64,000 nucleotides of DNA from Saturnia japonica (taxonomy: Eukaryota; Arthropoda; Insecta; Lepidoptera; Saturniidae), in the NCBI GenBank assembly GCA_033032175.1, contig CM065326.1, forward strand, positions 10,620,001 to 10,684,000. Direction: 5' to 3'. A model generated the notes under the pieces. That model did no database searches and was not told the origin of the DNA. It saw only the letters and a program-made list of their open reading frames with translations. Position numbers and translations under genes: made by a program. Shown here one piece after another: positions 46,482 through 57,748 of the stretch; the stretch's first letter is position 1; each line of letters starts with the position of its first letter.

Positions 46482-47324
46482 TATATTAATGCGAAAGAAA
46501 ATTTCATAACTTTTTCATTTACGTTATATAATAAGCATACGGATAATAATAATATATACACAACTATTTATTATTTCATTAATTTCATACTCACATTCTT
46601 TATGTATAGAGAATACTGAGAATAGATACGCTTAATATCAGTATTAGATTCAAGTAGGTAGCAAATGTAGAATCAGTAACTATTATTTGACTAACACCAA
46701 TTAATTGGTACGGGAACCTAATATGAGTTAACTAATTATTCCATAATAGGAATACCAAAATATCAGCCTAATAAAACGCATTTACTCGATACTATTGAGT
46801 ACGCACTACTCATAAGTTATCAATTTTTTTTATTTGATGCTAGTACATTATAATATAGTAGATAAAACCAATATTCGGTACTGAGCACTGTTATCAAATG
46901 AAGATAGTAGTATCATTGATTCAATATCTGAATAAGTTGCGATTTATTTTCAAAAGCAAAGCAAGGGCAAATACAAATTTCACTTATGATTTTATTAATT
47001 GACATTAAAAATTGATTGAGTACTGACAAGAATCGATACGTTAAAGTGGTATTGCATGAGCAATTGATACTTTGATTCAATACCTAAAGTTGAGTTTTTA
47101 CTGAACTATGAAAAGCAAGGGCAAGCATGAGACTCGTTCGAGAATTTAATAATTTTATGAAAATTGATTTGAGAACTCACAATTACCTACCAAAACTATA
47201 AAGTGGTATCGAACGAGGTATTCATAGATTGATTTGATACATAAACGTAGACTTAGTATGATCAAACGATGGTATTGATTCATCCCTATTCCCTATGGAA
47301 GACCACAGACCTCACGGCACAAGG
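46482..47324. other. AT-rich intergenic DNA, nothing recognised
   Basis: Contains loosely repeated phrases (gagcaatt/cgaggtatt, attgattgagtactga and attgatttgagaactcac near 46940-47235), perhaps an old imperfect duplication. No gene. Confidence 0.35.
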
Positions 47325-47569
47325 TAGTGATGGACATTTAAAAAAAACATCGATGTTTTTTTCGAATGAATGCATCGGATTGTTGCTTCGATGTAATATC
47401 AATGTTTCAAAAAATACATCAATTTTTTATATACTTCGATTGTTTTTGTATAAGTTAAATATATATGTGGTTTAGAACATAAAAAGCAAGCATCTATTAA
47501 AATAACTTTATTACCTAACATTTATTTTTAATATATATCCCAATATTTTTATCTATACTTTGTAAAAAC

Positions 47570-48720
47570 AAAATTTTACCCAATCTTTTACCCTTTAATC
47601 TATTCCTTTGTTGAGTCATTACCTGCGCCGCTTGCGAAAACAGAAGTCTCTGATGGCACTGGTGTGCCCACCATTGTTAGATATTTAAAGGCAATTTTAT
47701 GCAATATTGGAAACTGTATTTTGTAATATTTCCAAATTTCTAGAACCCATTCTTATCGTAATTTCTTGCAGAGCCATTTTTTGCACTTCTCGTGCCACAG
47801 GTTCTCCTGCTGAAATAATTTTGGAAAATATGCAGCGGACCAAAGGAATAATTTTGCTGGTTGTGCAATATTTATCTGCAGAAATTTCTTTTGTGGCTAG
47901 CTTCAAAGGCCGCAATATCAGGAGGACGGATGAGGCAATGGATATTTCTGAACTGTTGAGCATTGGGGGTGTGGTGGCGTGTCGAAAAAGAATATCATTT
48001 ATGACACTCCGCAGTTCTAACAATCTTTGTACCATGTAGTAATTACTATTCCAGCGCGTCGGTACGCTTTGTATAAGTTTAGTCTCAGTAGAAGTAGCTT
48101 TGCGCAATTCGTCACTAGCAACGCAACTTTGTTTGAGCCAGGTCACAATTGCTTTAATTTTAGTAACAATTTTTTGCCACTCAGTACATGCCATTGTGCC
48201 CTCAGCCACCAAATTTAACGTATAAGCCAAACATGGAATGTGTTTCTTCTTACCAAACGTCAATTCTACAGCTTTCACCATATTGGCAGCATTATCGATT
48301 ACAACAGCCGTCACATTATCTTGTTTAATACCCCATTCTGCACAAGTTTTTAAAAGCATTTTAGAAATATATTGTGACGTGTGTCTTTCATCGAAATCGT
48401 TACACGCCGAGAGTAACTGAAATGAGTTCAATTTCTATTCCAAAATAAACAGTTACGCCTATAAAACTTTTCATATTTAATGTATCAGACCAAATATCTG
48501 TCGTCAAGGTTAAGTCTTCTATCGAAAACAACTTCTTTTTAAAAGTTTCTGAAACAACCTCATATTTATTATCCAACCATTGCCTTAGACTTGTTCTACT
48601 TGGTATTTTATATTGAGGAGCAACTGCTTTCATAAGATTTTTGAAACCTTTATTCTCGACTATTGAGAAAGGCTGGTGGTCTTTACAAATCATATACAAC
48701 AAACAATTGTTATTTTCTTG
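47570..48720 (-). pseudogene. hAT transposase (ZBED-like), frameshifted and internally deleted
   Basis: Transposase of the hAT superfamily, related to the group that includes ZBED-type proteins. The N-terminal part (48702-48400) has MICKDHQPFSIVENKGFKNL, APQYKIPSRTSLRQWLD and SIEDLTLTTDIWSDTLNMKS, whose DIWSD holds the first catalytic aspartate. After a frameshift near 48410 follows 48431-47697: DERHTSQYIS, VIDNAANMVKAV with a second conserved acidic site, HIPCLAYTLNLV and SVPTRWNSNYYMVQRL. The segment up to the C-terminal dimerisation motif is mostly deleted. The remains GTPVPSE and FSQAAQVMTQQRNRLKG lie at about 47650-47585 across another frameshift. No BED zinc finger is visible upstream. 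Inactive. Confidence 0.85.
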
Positions 48721-48923
48721 TTTTCATGCCGGATTCTGAATAACAGGAGATTTCTTGAAAACAGGTCTTGATAGATTTTTGCATTTATATTTTTTATGCG
48801 TTGGTTGCACTGACCTCTATAATATTGGCTGCCTTTTCAACCAGTGATACCACTTTTTGACGAAACACCTTGCGAGTGCTAAATAATGTAATTGAAAATT
48901 ACAAAAAAATTGTTATTAACCGT

Positions 48924-48940
48924 AGAGAGAGAGAGAGAGG
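48924..48940. repeat. (GA)n microsatellite
   Basis: A short AG/GA tract inside the hAT element upstream of its transposase. Confidence 0.8.
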
Positions 48941-49087
48941 GGTAGGTTTGATTGTTTGCCTTTTCGATACATCGATGTATACTCGATGTTTAAAACTTAA
49001 CAATACATCGGTTTGATTCGATGCATTGTACCTACACATCGAGTATTTTTAAAACATCGATGTATATCGTCCACTCCTACCACAAGG

Positions 49088-50309
49088 TAAATAAATAAAG
49101 TGGTTACCAGGGAATAGGCGTGGTAGATAGCATGGATAGCAGTAGATTGTACAGGTGTGTGATGTTAGTGAAACATCGATATTGACTTCAATGTCAACAA
49201 TAAAGTAAACATCAGATAAATATCTAAACAAAAGCATCGATGTTTTGTTACTAGCAAAGTGGGCAAGATTTTTTTTTGGGTGTAACATCGGGTCTACAAA
49301 CCCTATGGAAACATCAATGTCCGATGTATTTTCATAAAGTCGATGAATCGATGTTTAGGAGATCCTAAGATTGATGATTCGAAAACATGGATGAACATTG
49401 AACATACCTAATAGATACTATTCTTTTACAGATATCATTAAAAGTTGGTATTAAAAATAAAAACTGGTACCCTCAAGCAAATAGCTTAGACCAGGGGCTT
49501 AGTACCGTTGTCCGCCCTCTGGAGGATCTTTTTCTTAACTTGGCGATTTCCAAAATTTGCAAACGTCAGCCTTATTCAGTATTCGCGCCATCTGGAGACC
49601 TTTTTTTAGGTCCCCGGTAAACAAAGTACCATGGGACTTGTTCGTTAATGAAAGTTGGTAATATTAGGTACCAGCATAATATTTACGTGGTACATGGTAC
49701 AAGACTGTGTAAAGAAGCTAGTATGTCTAACATCCCTGCAAGATATCAGTAAATCTGATGACATAGACCAATAACCAGAGGATAGACGACCATCTTAGAA
49801 CAATCGTTTTGTTTCGTTAGCGAGGTGATTTACACATATTCACAGACGATACACATACACAAATTTCTATAGATACCAATTTATACATTTCATTCATGAT
49901 TGATATCTCCATCGCATTTACTCTTGAAGTGGCCTAATGAGCCGTCCGCTACCTCTCTCTTTCCCTCATTATATTTGTTTATATGGTACTTGTCAAATTA
50001 CGTTAGTGATGGAATCATAGATTTAAATCGGTACTTTACGGTAAATAAGTAAACTAGTGATGTTTTCGTGTCAATCGGTATTTTACTAAACAAATTACCG
50101 GTTTTTATCGACATTTTTGCGACGGCAACCATTTTACCAGATTTATCAAACTGAATCTTAAAATAAAAGAAACGTAAGGATTACATAATATTTATTCTTA
50201 TTGGGATTTACAAATATTAACATGCCATAAAACTTTCCCTTCATACTTCACGGGCTTAGGACCGGCTATAAGCATTGTTTTAAAACCTCAGACCTAGGAA
50301 TTTCGGCAG
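49088..50309. other. Intergenic DNA with ACATCGAT-rich repeat
   Basis: 49170-49400 contains aaacatcgatattgac, aagcatcgatgttttg, acatcaatgtccgatg and gaatcgatgttta. It resembles the subterminal repeats of the adjacent hAT element and the region at 5985, so it is probably a related non-autonomous element. No TIR pair is fixed. Rest non-coding. Confidence 0.4.
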
Positions 50310-50530
50310 GATCTTGAAGTGTTATGTGGTGGTTTTTATTTTAATTCATACCTTATGTTGGCTCTATATTGTGTAATTTTGACGACATTTTACGTGATGT
50401 AGTTTGGTTATTTTGCACAAGTGGATTATAAATACCTAACTGGGAACATGCATTTTAAGTTCACATAAAACTCCCTGTAAAATTTTAAAAATGGAGCCTC
50501 GATCTTGTTGAAGCTATGTTTGAATATTGC
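50310..50530. repeat. Dispersed repeat family F, copy 2
   Basis: Shares tttcggcaggatctt, atattgtgtaattttgacga, ttacgtgatgtagtttggtt, acaagtggattataaata and gatcttgttgaagc with 32589-32830. Confidence 0.55.
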
Positions 50531-51599
50531 AAGATAGATAATTACATTTGGGTAAATACTTATTGTTTAACATTGACTTTGGCTGAAATGTGTAATAACA
50601 GTAAGAACAGTTGCCATTCAATAAAAGAAAGACGGAGCGCATGGAACTAAAAGTGAAACCAGAAAAAAGGAAATACAAAATGGAACATTATTACAATTAA
50701 ATGATCATAAGAATAAAAATATTACCATAAAACAATAGTTATTAAAAGTATATAAAATAAGTTTCCTAATATGACTCATGAATGTAGACAAAAACTACAG
50801 AAATAACAGAATTAATCATCAATATAAAAATCAATCGCTCACAACGTATTTCTCAATATTATTACAGACAGGGAAAACAAATTCATATTACAATTAATTA
50901 ATTAAGATCATAAGAATAAAAAGATTACAAAATATTAACATAAAACAAAAGTTATTAAAAGTATACTTATAAAATAATTTTCTTAATATGAATCATGAAT
51001 GTTGTTAAAAAATACACCAGACAAATTTGCATGCTTCATAAAATATTTGTATGAATAATTAGTAAATAATACACATAATGCCTAATTAAGTAATTAGAAA
51101 CAAAGAAAATATGCTAGATTATGACATGATTACATACTAGAATTACATAATTATTATTTACCTTAAAAATCATAACAATACATGTGAGTATATTCATGCA
51201 TGTTTTAAATTTTATTTTACAATTGATTCTGATTTAATCAATCAATGTTACATTAGATAACTAAGAACATTACCTAATAATAACAATGAATTATTAATAA
51301 TATATTACAACTAGTAGTAGTACTATATTTTAAAAATAATGTAAACAAAATTTGCATACTTAATAGAGGAATTAAAATAAAGACAATTTTAGTTGCAGAA
51401 ACTATGATAATAATAAGTAGTACCTATACAGTTAAATATGATTATGTAGTACTACGCCTTCTAACTGATCTGTAACTAAATCCTTTTGTAGCTTTAGTAT
51501 GGATTAAACTTTCCATTTCTACATCTTTAGATCTGGAATCAATATTATGCATTCGTCTGTTAAAATTAATGCACCATTGTTTTACTTGCATTCTAATAA
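50531..51599. other. AT-rich intergenic DNA with a local duplication
   Basis: About 50660-50780 and 50880-51000 share ttattacaattaa...gatcataagaataaaaa...ttaccata/aaacaa.agttattaaaagtata, an approximately 225-bp-spaced duplication. No gene. Confidence 0.45.
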
Positions 51600-53094
51600 A
51601 TAACAAATAACCAAAAAGCTTTTAGAAAAGTTTCTTTGTGCATCTCACAATTGTACAATGTAGTATCAATTTTTTGTTCCAATGAACATTCTCAGGGGGA
51701 ATAAAATTCTCTATGAATTCAGTGTCGTCAGATTGAAAATTATCAATGTATGATCCATATTTTTATTGGTTTACTAAATTTTGAAGGGTACCTAACATTT
51801 TGTCATCATCATTAGCACAATTTGTAAATAATGACTTACCAGTAGTGATGTTATTAATTAATAAAGTTTTATAAGCCGAGACAAAGTGAGTACAATCTGG
51901 GTTGGTATTGAAATTACCATGTGCTCTTATTAGACCAAAAAAATTTTCTAATGGATCTTGGTTTAGTCGTCTGAGACTTAAAAATTTTACACCCTCAATA
52001 GAGCGTAAATCAGACCACAGATGTTTCATAGTTTTAATATTATGCATAAAATGCTTCAGTGACAAAGGCATGCTTTCCCTTTCAACGGAAGAATCAAACC
52101 ACATTGAATTTAGTTTCTTCACAGCATTATTCCAGAAATCTATGTGTTCAGAATTTAAAGATAAAGCATGTTGCAATTTATAACCAGAGTGACCAAAACC
52201 ATTTAAACTATCAAACAAATCATTTATAAATAAAAGTATTTCTACTGTGAAAAGATCATTATCAATATCCACATTCGGAATAGAATATTCATGCTCCTGT
52301 AGAAAAAGCAGGGACTTCATATAAACTTCAAGCGATGTAGCCACTTGTCTGCTGAATACTTGAGCAGCTGGTTTGACCTGGAAATATACAATAAAGTAAT
52401 TTTATTTATAAAATAAAAAAATAATGCGGGGAAAAACTAGTATCCATAATATACAGACGAAGTCGCGGGTACCAGCTAGTAAATATATATTCAGTAGTAT
52501 TGGAGATGAAAATGACTAAAATATGTTGAGATCTCTTTAGTATGGGCAATCATACATCACTTTTGTCAAGCAAAGTGGTCATTTTATAAACTTCACATGC
52601 GACTGGGATTTTAATAATTTTACTTACATAGGTACATAGTGTATATAAATGATTTCACGCCTATACAGGTTGATTTTTGAGATGGGTCAGTGAGAATTTT
52701 ACTTACCTTCATTTTATCATATGATGTAGGTTTAACATGTTTGTCGGTGAGTTTAGTGCTTCTTGCTCGTCCACCATTTCCATCTACTTTATAAAGAATT
52801 TCAATGTACTCCCACTTAGCACGCCGATTACCGATGAGAAGATCTTTCTTCTAAAAATTATTGCGAAAACATTTTAGTAAATGAGGTACATCATAGATGT
52901 GATATAGCCGGTTACTATTAATGTTATAGGAAACATTATTATCATTATAGCCTTCACTGCGTACAAGTTCTCTATTTGAGTCCGATATTATTAGCTGCAA
53001 CATTGGCAGAGCTTTGATCACTAACTGTGGCTCTAACTATGAATCCAGCTTTAAAAATTGCAAATACTACCTCCTTGATAATATTCTTTAAAAC
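51600..53094 (-). pseudogene. P-element-like transposase pseudogene with an intron
   Basis: Similar to the C-terminal half of P-element/THAP9-type transposases. Read from 53094 leftwards it gives IIKEVVFAIFKAGFIVRATV, SDQSSANVAANNI, a frameshift near 52965, then YHIYDVPHLLKCFRNNF, an in-frame TAG at about 52853, KKDLLIGNRRAKWEYIEILY and TKLTDKHVKPTSYDKMK. A well-formed donor follows at 52706 (AAG|GTAAGT). A 329-base intron ends in ttccag, and the reading continues in phase at 52377 with VKPAAQVFSRQVATSLEVYM. The conserved LRRLNQDPLENFFGLIRAHG lies near 51950 and the stop near 51763. A frame from 51745 to about 51630 (SDDTEFIENFIPPENVHWNK) may be the displaced C-terminus. There is no THAP zinc finger. 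The frameshift and stop argue against a working domesticated gene. No P-type terminal repeats found. Confidence 0.8.
52441..52479 (+). mobile_element. Helitron family C 3' terminus fragment
   Basis: Within the intron of the P-like pseudogene, cagacgaagtcgcgggtacc followed by agCTAG and T equals the terminal ~30 bases of the family C Helitron at 3500. The rest of the element is absent. Confidence 0.6.
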
Positions 53095-53855
53095 AAATGT
53101 TTTTACTCCATCTCGAGCAAATTAACAATTCCACAAATTAACAAATATAAAATGTTTAGTAATGTTAAGATTATGAACAACGAACAATGGCGGTTCAATT
53201 TGTTTTGTCAAATTTGACAATTCCAATGAAAATGGCGGCCACAGACCAATATGGCGGAAGAAAATCAATGAGTATGCCTTTGTGCGAGTGTTTCTTTGTG
53301 TGAAAGAGAAACGTAGCGGGTACGCTTATGGATTTTTCCCATGTTGAGTGAAACAGATGCGCGAGCTTTTCGTGTTAAAATATATAGGCGAGTTGACAGA
53401 GCCTGATCTGATGACATATGTGCAAGACGTCAAATTAATCATCTAGGCCAGCAGATAACACAGCCCACATTCGCTTACCCAGTAGATGTAGTTTGTGCAT
53501 ATACTATGTGCATGCAGTGGTACCTAATAATATATAATATATTGTCTCTGATAAAAATTATATTATGCAGGGTAGATGTAGTTATAATCGATAAAACGTA
53601 AAACTTATCTAATAACATTGATGCATTTAGTCGACTAAATGACAACATACTACGGGCATTTGTGATAATATCACAGGCAACACTCTACAATATTACCAGC
53701 AATTACCAGTTTTTCCCAAACAGACGAACTTACTGCGCATGTAAAGATACTATAAACCATAGACAAAATATAAACTAATATTGTAGGTATTCTAAATATT
53801 ATTGATTTTCTGATCAGTACTGTTGTTTTGTTTACATTGCATTTTTAGAATAAAT
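53095..53855. other. Non-coding region upstream of the secreted-protein gene
   Basis: Holds a perfect 16-bp palindrome TTGTCAAATTTGACAA at 53205-53220 and two atggcgg-type, GC-richer patches at 53185-53270. It could contain promoter elements of the gene starting at 53856. No coding region supported. Confidence 0.35.
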
Positions 53856-55113
53856 ATGTTTCGTTCACTACTATTTGTCATAGTATTACGCTATGTTATC
53901 GTTTGTGAAGCATCTACAGAGCAGACACCTGTAACATTTATTTTTAAAGAGTATCAGTATAAAGATTCCCCTAAAAATGTGTGTAAAAAGAGTTCCATGC
54001 GTTATTGCGTAAATTTTGTGAAAAGTAAACTAATATTATTTAGTAAAAAAGCTGTGTAAAGTTTTACTATAGAAGCAACAGCGATTTTTACAGATACAAT
54101 TTATTTACTTAACACCAATTTTAAGAATTGAATAGGATATAATTTTTTTCAGGAAATAACATTTAGAGAATTCGAAACTGCTTGTGAACAAAGTAGTGCA
54201 TGCAACCACTTATCAAGTCTGCAAAAAGTTCGCTGTGTTCGAGAATGTGTGTCACCATCATGCTATAGAGAACTATATCAAGCTGATCCGGTAAAAAAGC
54301 TAATATGTAATACATTAATTTCCGCAATGTATGTAAAAATATATGTATTTTTTTTAATGGCATGACACTTGATTAACTTTTTATTAGTTTTTTTATAGAT
54401 TTCTGAATTAAATAAAATGTCGTTTCGGACTAAAAATATCAAGGAAGATCCATGTGCACTCGGGTAGATTAAATTACTCGTATTAATGATTAGTTCTGAT
54501 CATCCGTGATATAAGAGGTATCATGTCATCCAATGATCAAACCACATCAAAACAATATAATATAAACATTCCAATATCTAAAGTGAAAAACGAGTCACCG
54601 AGTTTCGATCAAATCAAGCACAAGTTAGCACAACCCAGAGAATACATAACATTAGTTTGCCATCACATTTAGATTATGTGTGTTATATTTACATAAATTT
54701 TATGCATATGATGCCAAAATATGTCATGTACTCTAAAGTAAACTTACCCTCATATCTCCACTTACTCATACCCCTAATACAAGTTTGTAAAAACCGTATA
54801 TTAATTGATATTGACATTTATAGCTCACTCCTTGTAATTCCAGATACATAAATTTAATCCATCCGCTGTATTGATTAAAATTCAGCTCATTAATAATGAG
54901 ATGCCTGAGAGTAAGTAGGTAGATCATGCAATAAATTCTATCCTGTCTTAGAACACCCATAAAAATTAAAATGTCCAAAGAATGTGTTAAAATTACAATA
55001 CTTGCATTTTTTATAAAATTTAAACTTTTCAGCTTGAAGAAGGAGAAATCGACGTTCGCCTAAATTCATTCAAAGGCTGTTTTATACAAAGAAGTGGCCG
55101 GACAAGAAACTGA
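53856..55113 (+). CDS. Small predicted secreted cysteine-rich protein, three exons
   Basis: Model: exons 53856-54008, 54153-54290 and 55033-55113, joined in phase 0, giving 123 residues and ending TGA. Exon 1 starts with a signal peptide (MFRSLLFVIVLRYVIVCEAS). Exon 2 follows a strong acceptor (tttttttcag) and reads EITFREFETACEQSSACNHL to VRCVRECVSPSCYRELYQAD, with donor GTAAAA. Exon 3 (acceptor acttttcag) reads LEEGEIDVRLNSFKGCFIQR. After the signal there are eight cysteines (43, 51, 62, 68, 79, 83, 88, 113), suggesting four disulfides. The donor of exon 1 is chosen as TGC|GTAAAT; an alternative AAT|GTGTGT would drop two cysteines and also keeps the frame. A possible AATAAA lies about 65 bp after the stop. 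Two clean phase-0 introns make this a real host gene. I do not know its function; a short extracellular ligand or binding protein is only a guess. Confidence 0.7.
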
Positions 55114-56266
55114 TTTGTCTCAAAAATTATTTCTTCTATACTTTTATGTGCACATAAAATTAACAAAATGGCACACAAAATAAAATTTGTTTTTCGGTTA
55201 TTGGTATGTATTGTTACTAAATATTAGTTATCCATGACGACAATGTCTCTATATCATAGAGAGTGGATAAACGTTGAATAAGAATCCTGACAGTGACGAC
55301 CGACATCCAATAGTTAATCATCAGTACCAATTGAATAGGAATGAATTTTTCATAGCAAAAACTAACATTTTCCTTCCTTCAGTCCCTCGACAACGGTTAG
55401 GATTTATCTTCCTCAAATTGTTATACCTTGCATGTAAACGTTAATAATCAAAGACTTTATTATATAGTCACGAAGCCTTTTAATTACTCCATTTTTAAAG
55501 TGCTTATTCGCTTATAGTTGTCTATTTACTCAGTAAAAACTAATAACATCTACTCTTATGATTATTTTTAAATTTAGTATACATTTGACAACTTTGTAAT
55601 TATTACTTGCCATATTCGCTATCCTTCATTATTACTTAACCTTGTAACTTTTCAGTTTTGGTCTGGTTTCATTGTTAACAAGAAATGACTGTTCGAGGCA
55701 ATAAACCAATTAAAGTGCGCTGCGATTAGTTAGAATAGTTACGAAAATATCTTTGGTTCGGAAGATGTCAACGGCCAATATTATAGTCACATAATTTTCG
55801 TATTAAGCTTACCATTGTAATAAAATAATTTAATAAAATGGTACTTAAAAAATAAAGTGTATATTATGATAATAGCATTTATTAATTAAATTAATGACAG
55901 ACATTACTATGTATATCATTTGCTATCTTCTAGTATAGGGTGTCCTAAACTCGTTTAGTTCATGGCCCACTTACAGATATAATATTTCTACACAGCATCG
56001 CGCCATGCAGGTTTTGCCAAAATATGTGTACAATGCCACTATAGTCGTACAAGATCGTGCGAGACCGTCCTATATTTCCGACTTACGTTGCTGGGGGTGA
56101 GGTAGTACTGACGATAACGGGGACGGGTAATGTAGTGGGGCGCATGCAATTGCGTGACTTACGCAAGCAGTGAAGTAAGCAGTATTACATTTTCATACAA
56201 ACGGATAACCGGAAATATAGGTAAAATTCAATACTCAATAGTCGCGAGTACGCAATTTATAACTGA
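55114..56266. other. Intergenic DNA, old repeats likely
   Basis: The text near 55945-56010 (gggtgtcctaaactcgttta) looks like a dispersed repeat from general knowledge. No gene. Confidence 0.35.
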
Positions 56267-57043
56267 CCAGTTGTGCCCCGGGTTTTACCCGCGTATAATT
56301 TGAAATAAATTTCTGAGTGATAATATTTGTAATGGCATTTTCTGGTGGTATATTAGAATATATTAGTTTTCACCGTAACCTATTCTACTGAGTCGAATGA
56401 TGAACTATTTTAATTTTCAATTATCTCCTACACCATGCGTCCAAATCATATGATATAAAGGGCAAAATTAAACTTCAAGAAGTTGTCTTATTGATGAAGC
56501 AACTGCCGTTCGTAAGAGTCAATATGCTATGCCTAATAATAATGCACATAAATCACTTTTTAATTTTCTGTAATTTATTGTCACAAAATACCTGATTGTA
56601 GCTTATGTATAAGAGATTAGCATATTATATCGCGGAACTATTTTTAGATATACTAAGGACAAAATTTTTGTATAACATTGTATTTACGTACCACTAACTA
56701 TTACGCTAGCACACGTGTATAAAACAGTTCTGGAGCCCTTTGTCTTCCTAAGTTCGGTGCAGCTGTAAAAGCCGCAGCGGCTTCAGGGCCCCTAAGGCTA
56801 ACAGTGTAGTCAGATCTAAAAAAAAAACTTTGCCTTCCGACTAATTTAACAAAAATCAACATTTAAGGCTAGCTGAGCAGTGAAGCTTAAAGTAAGATAG
56901 CCTATAGATAGATGCCATTCCTCATGAATCTGAGTACCATATACAAAATGATTTTTTGAATCCAACTGGTAATGGTAACTCCAGAAATTAGCGTGATTAA
57001 AAAAACAAAAACTCTTCTACTTTATTATATTATAAAGTATAGA
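56267..57043 (-). mobile_element. Helitron family B, long copy carrying the short retroposon
   Basis: Plus strand starts ccagttgtgccccgggtttt, the inverted 3' terminus with CTAG changed to CTGG. It passes ttatctcctacaccatgc, tatgatataaagggcaaaat and gtataaaacagttctggagc, and ends ctactttattatattataaa-gtatAGA before T, the inverted TCTATAC start. The short retroposon at 56748 sits inside it. Confidence 0.75.
56748..56828 (+). mobile_element. Short (~80 bp) retroposon, copy 4, with target duplication
   Basis: The element reads taagttcggtgcagctgtaa, the hairpin AAGCCGC-A-GCGGCTT, cagggcccctaaggctaaca, gtgtagtcagatct and a run of ten A. Directly before it is CTTTGTCTTCC and directly after the A-run is CTTTGCCTTCC, an 11-bp duplication with one mismatch. 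The surrounding Helitron aligns to other copies without this insert. Poly(A) plus target duplication marks it as reverse-transcribed RNA inserted by LINE machinery. There is no B-box, so it is not an ordinary tRNA SINE. Confidence 0.75.
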
Positions 57044-57047
57044 TTGA

Positions 57048-57309
57048 TTATAAGCCTAGTGGTCGTAAGACCTACTGCTATAAGGGAGGTCCCGGGTTCG
57101 AATCCCAGGTCGAGCAAAGTGTTATTGGGATTTTCCTATGAAATTCTCAGTAGCAGCTCGGAGTTTGGTTTCGTGCCCAATTAATGGCAATAGGCTCACC
57201 CCCTATTACAAGGGACCTAAACACATACTCGGCGAACTGTGGGTATACATTTGTACACCTCTGCCTAACCCTTCGGGTAATACAGGCGTGATGGTATGTT
57301 ATGGTATAT
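57048..57309 (+). mobile_element. tRNA-derived SINE with intact B box
   Basis: The head has tagtggtcgtaagacc as A-box region and a perfect Pol III B box, GGTTCGAATCC, about 45 bases later. The body reads cctatgaaattctcagtagc, gctcggagtttggtttcgtg, ggcaataggctcacccccta, ctcggcgaactgtg and taacccttcgggtaatacag. The tail is atggtatgttatggtatatt. TATAGATTGA before and TATAGATGA after resemble a ~10-bp target duplication. Its insertion abuts the 5' end of the Helitron at 56267-57043. Confidence 0.8.
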
Positions 57310-57748
57310 TATAGATGACGAAATATTCTATTAACTAATTCCTACAATTTAAAATTGTTTTTTATTTATTAAATGTTAAGCAAAAATTACACTATTACTT
57401 TTTTAATGTACATTCCCTTCTTACTAACTTACAATTGCTTTTGAAACTAGAAACAAAACCCAAATAGAAATAATTTACATAAAAAAATTCGGTAATATAT
57501 TTTAGTGAAAAGAAAATCATGACAAATTATATAGCATTATCCAATACGCAAGTAGGTAACCCAAGAAACCGTCAAAGGGCAGCCCTAGTTAGAAGCTGCA
57601 GGTAATTATTTCAAGAATACTGCCAAGATAGCATACTTTTTAATTTAGTGTGTGGTGTAATATAGTGATGTGCTACCTCGTCTCCGCTAACGTCTAAAAC
57701 ATAGGGCGGTCGTGTACGATCTTTATAGGGCAATTTTAAACTAAGCCT
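57310..57748. other. Intergenic DNA left of the inverted repeat
   Basis: 57640-57748 (gtgtgtggtgtaatatagtg onwards) could be the outer part of an LTR that includes the left arm of the inverted repeat. No gene. Confidence 0.35.

Larger units (their letters stand above)
47325..49079 (-). mobile_element. hAT element with both ends and 8-bp target duplication
   Basis: Length 1755 bp. The left end TAGTGATGGAC and the inverted right end TAGGAGTGGAC are short hAT-type terminal repeats. Both are followed within 30 bp by the subterminal word ACATCGATG, repeated several times inside each end. The flanking octamers GCACAAGG (47317-47324) and CCACAAGG (49080-49087) match at 7/8, the expected 8-bp duplication. 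It carries a damaged transposase on the minus strand. Confidence 0.85.

Noticed and set aside
47707..48420. Plus-strand frames of 60-110 codons
   Set aside because: Antisense to the hAT transposase, which has recognisable motifs on the minus strand.
52707..52853. Intron acceptor at tttttag before KKDLLIGNRR
   Set aside because: The upstream sequence reads in the same frame into RNNF, so the TAG is better explained as a nonsense mutation than as a splice site.
54391..54464. Extra exon of the secreted-protein gene after tttttatag
   Set aside because: It would introduce a phase change at its donor before exon 3 and lacks cysteine-rich character. Direct joining of exon 2 to exon 3 keeps phase 0.
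57058..57130. Functional tRNA gene
   Set aside because: A and B boxes are present, but no full cloverleaf or acceptor stem is apparent, and the same body follows the head in other copies, so it is a SINE.
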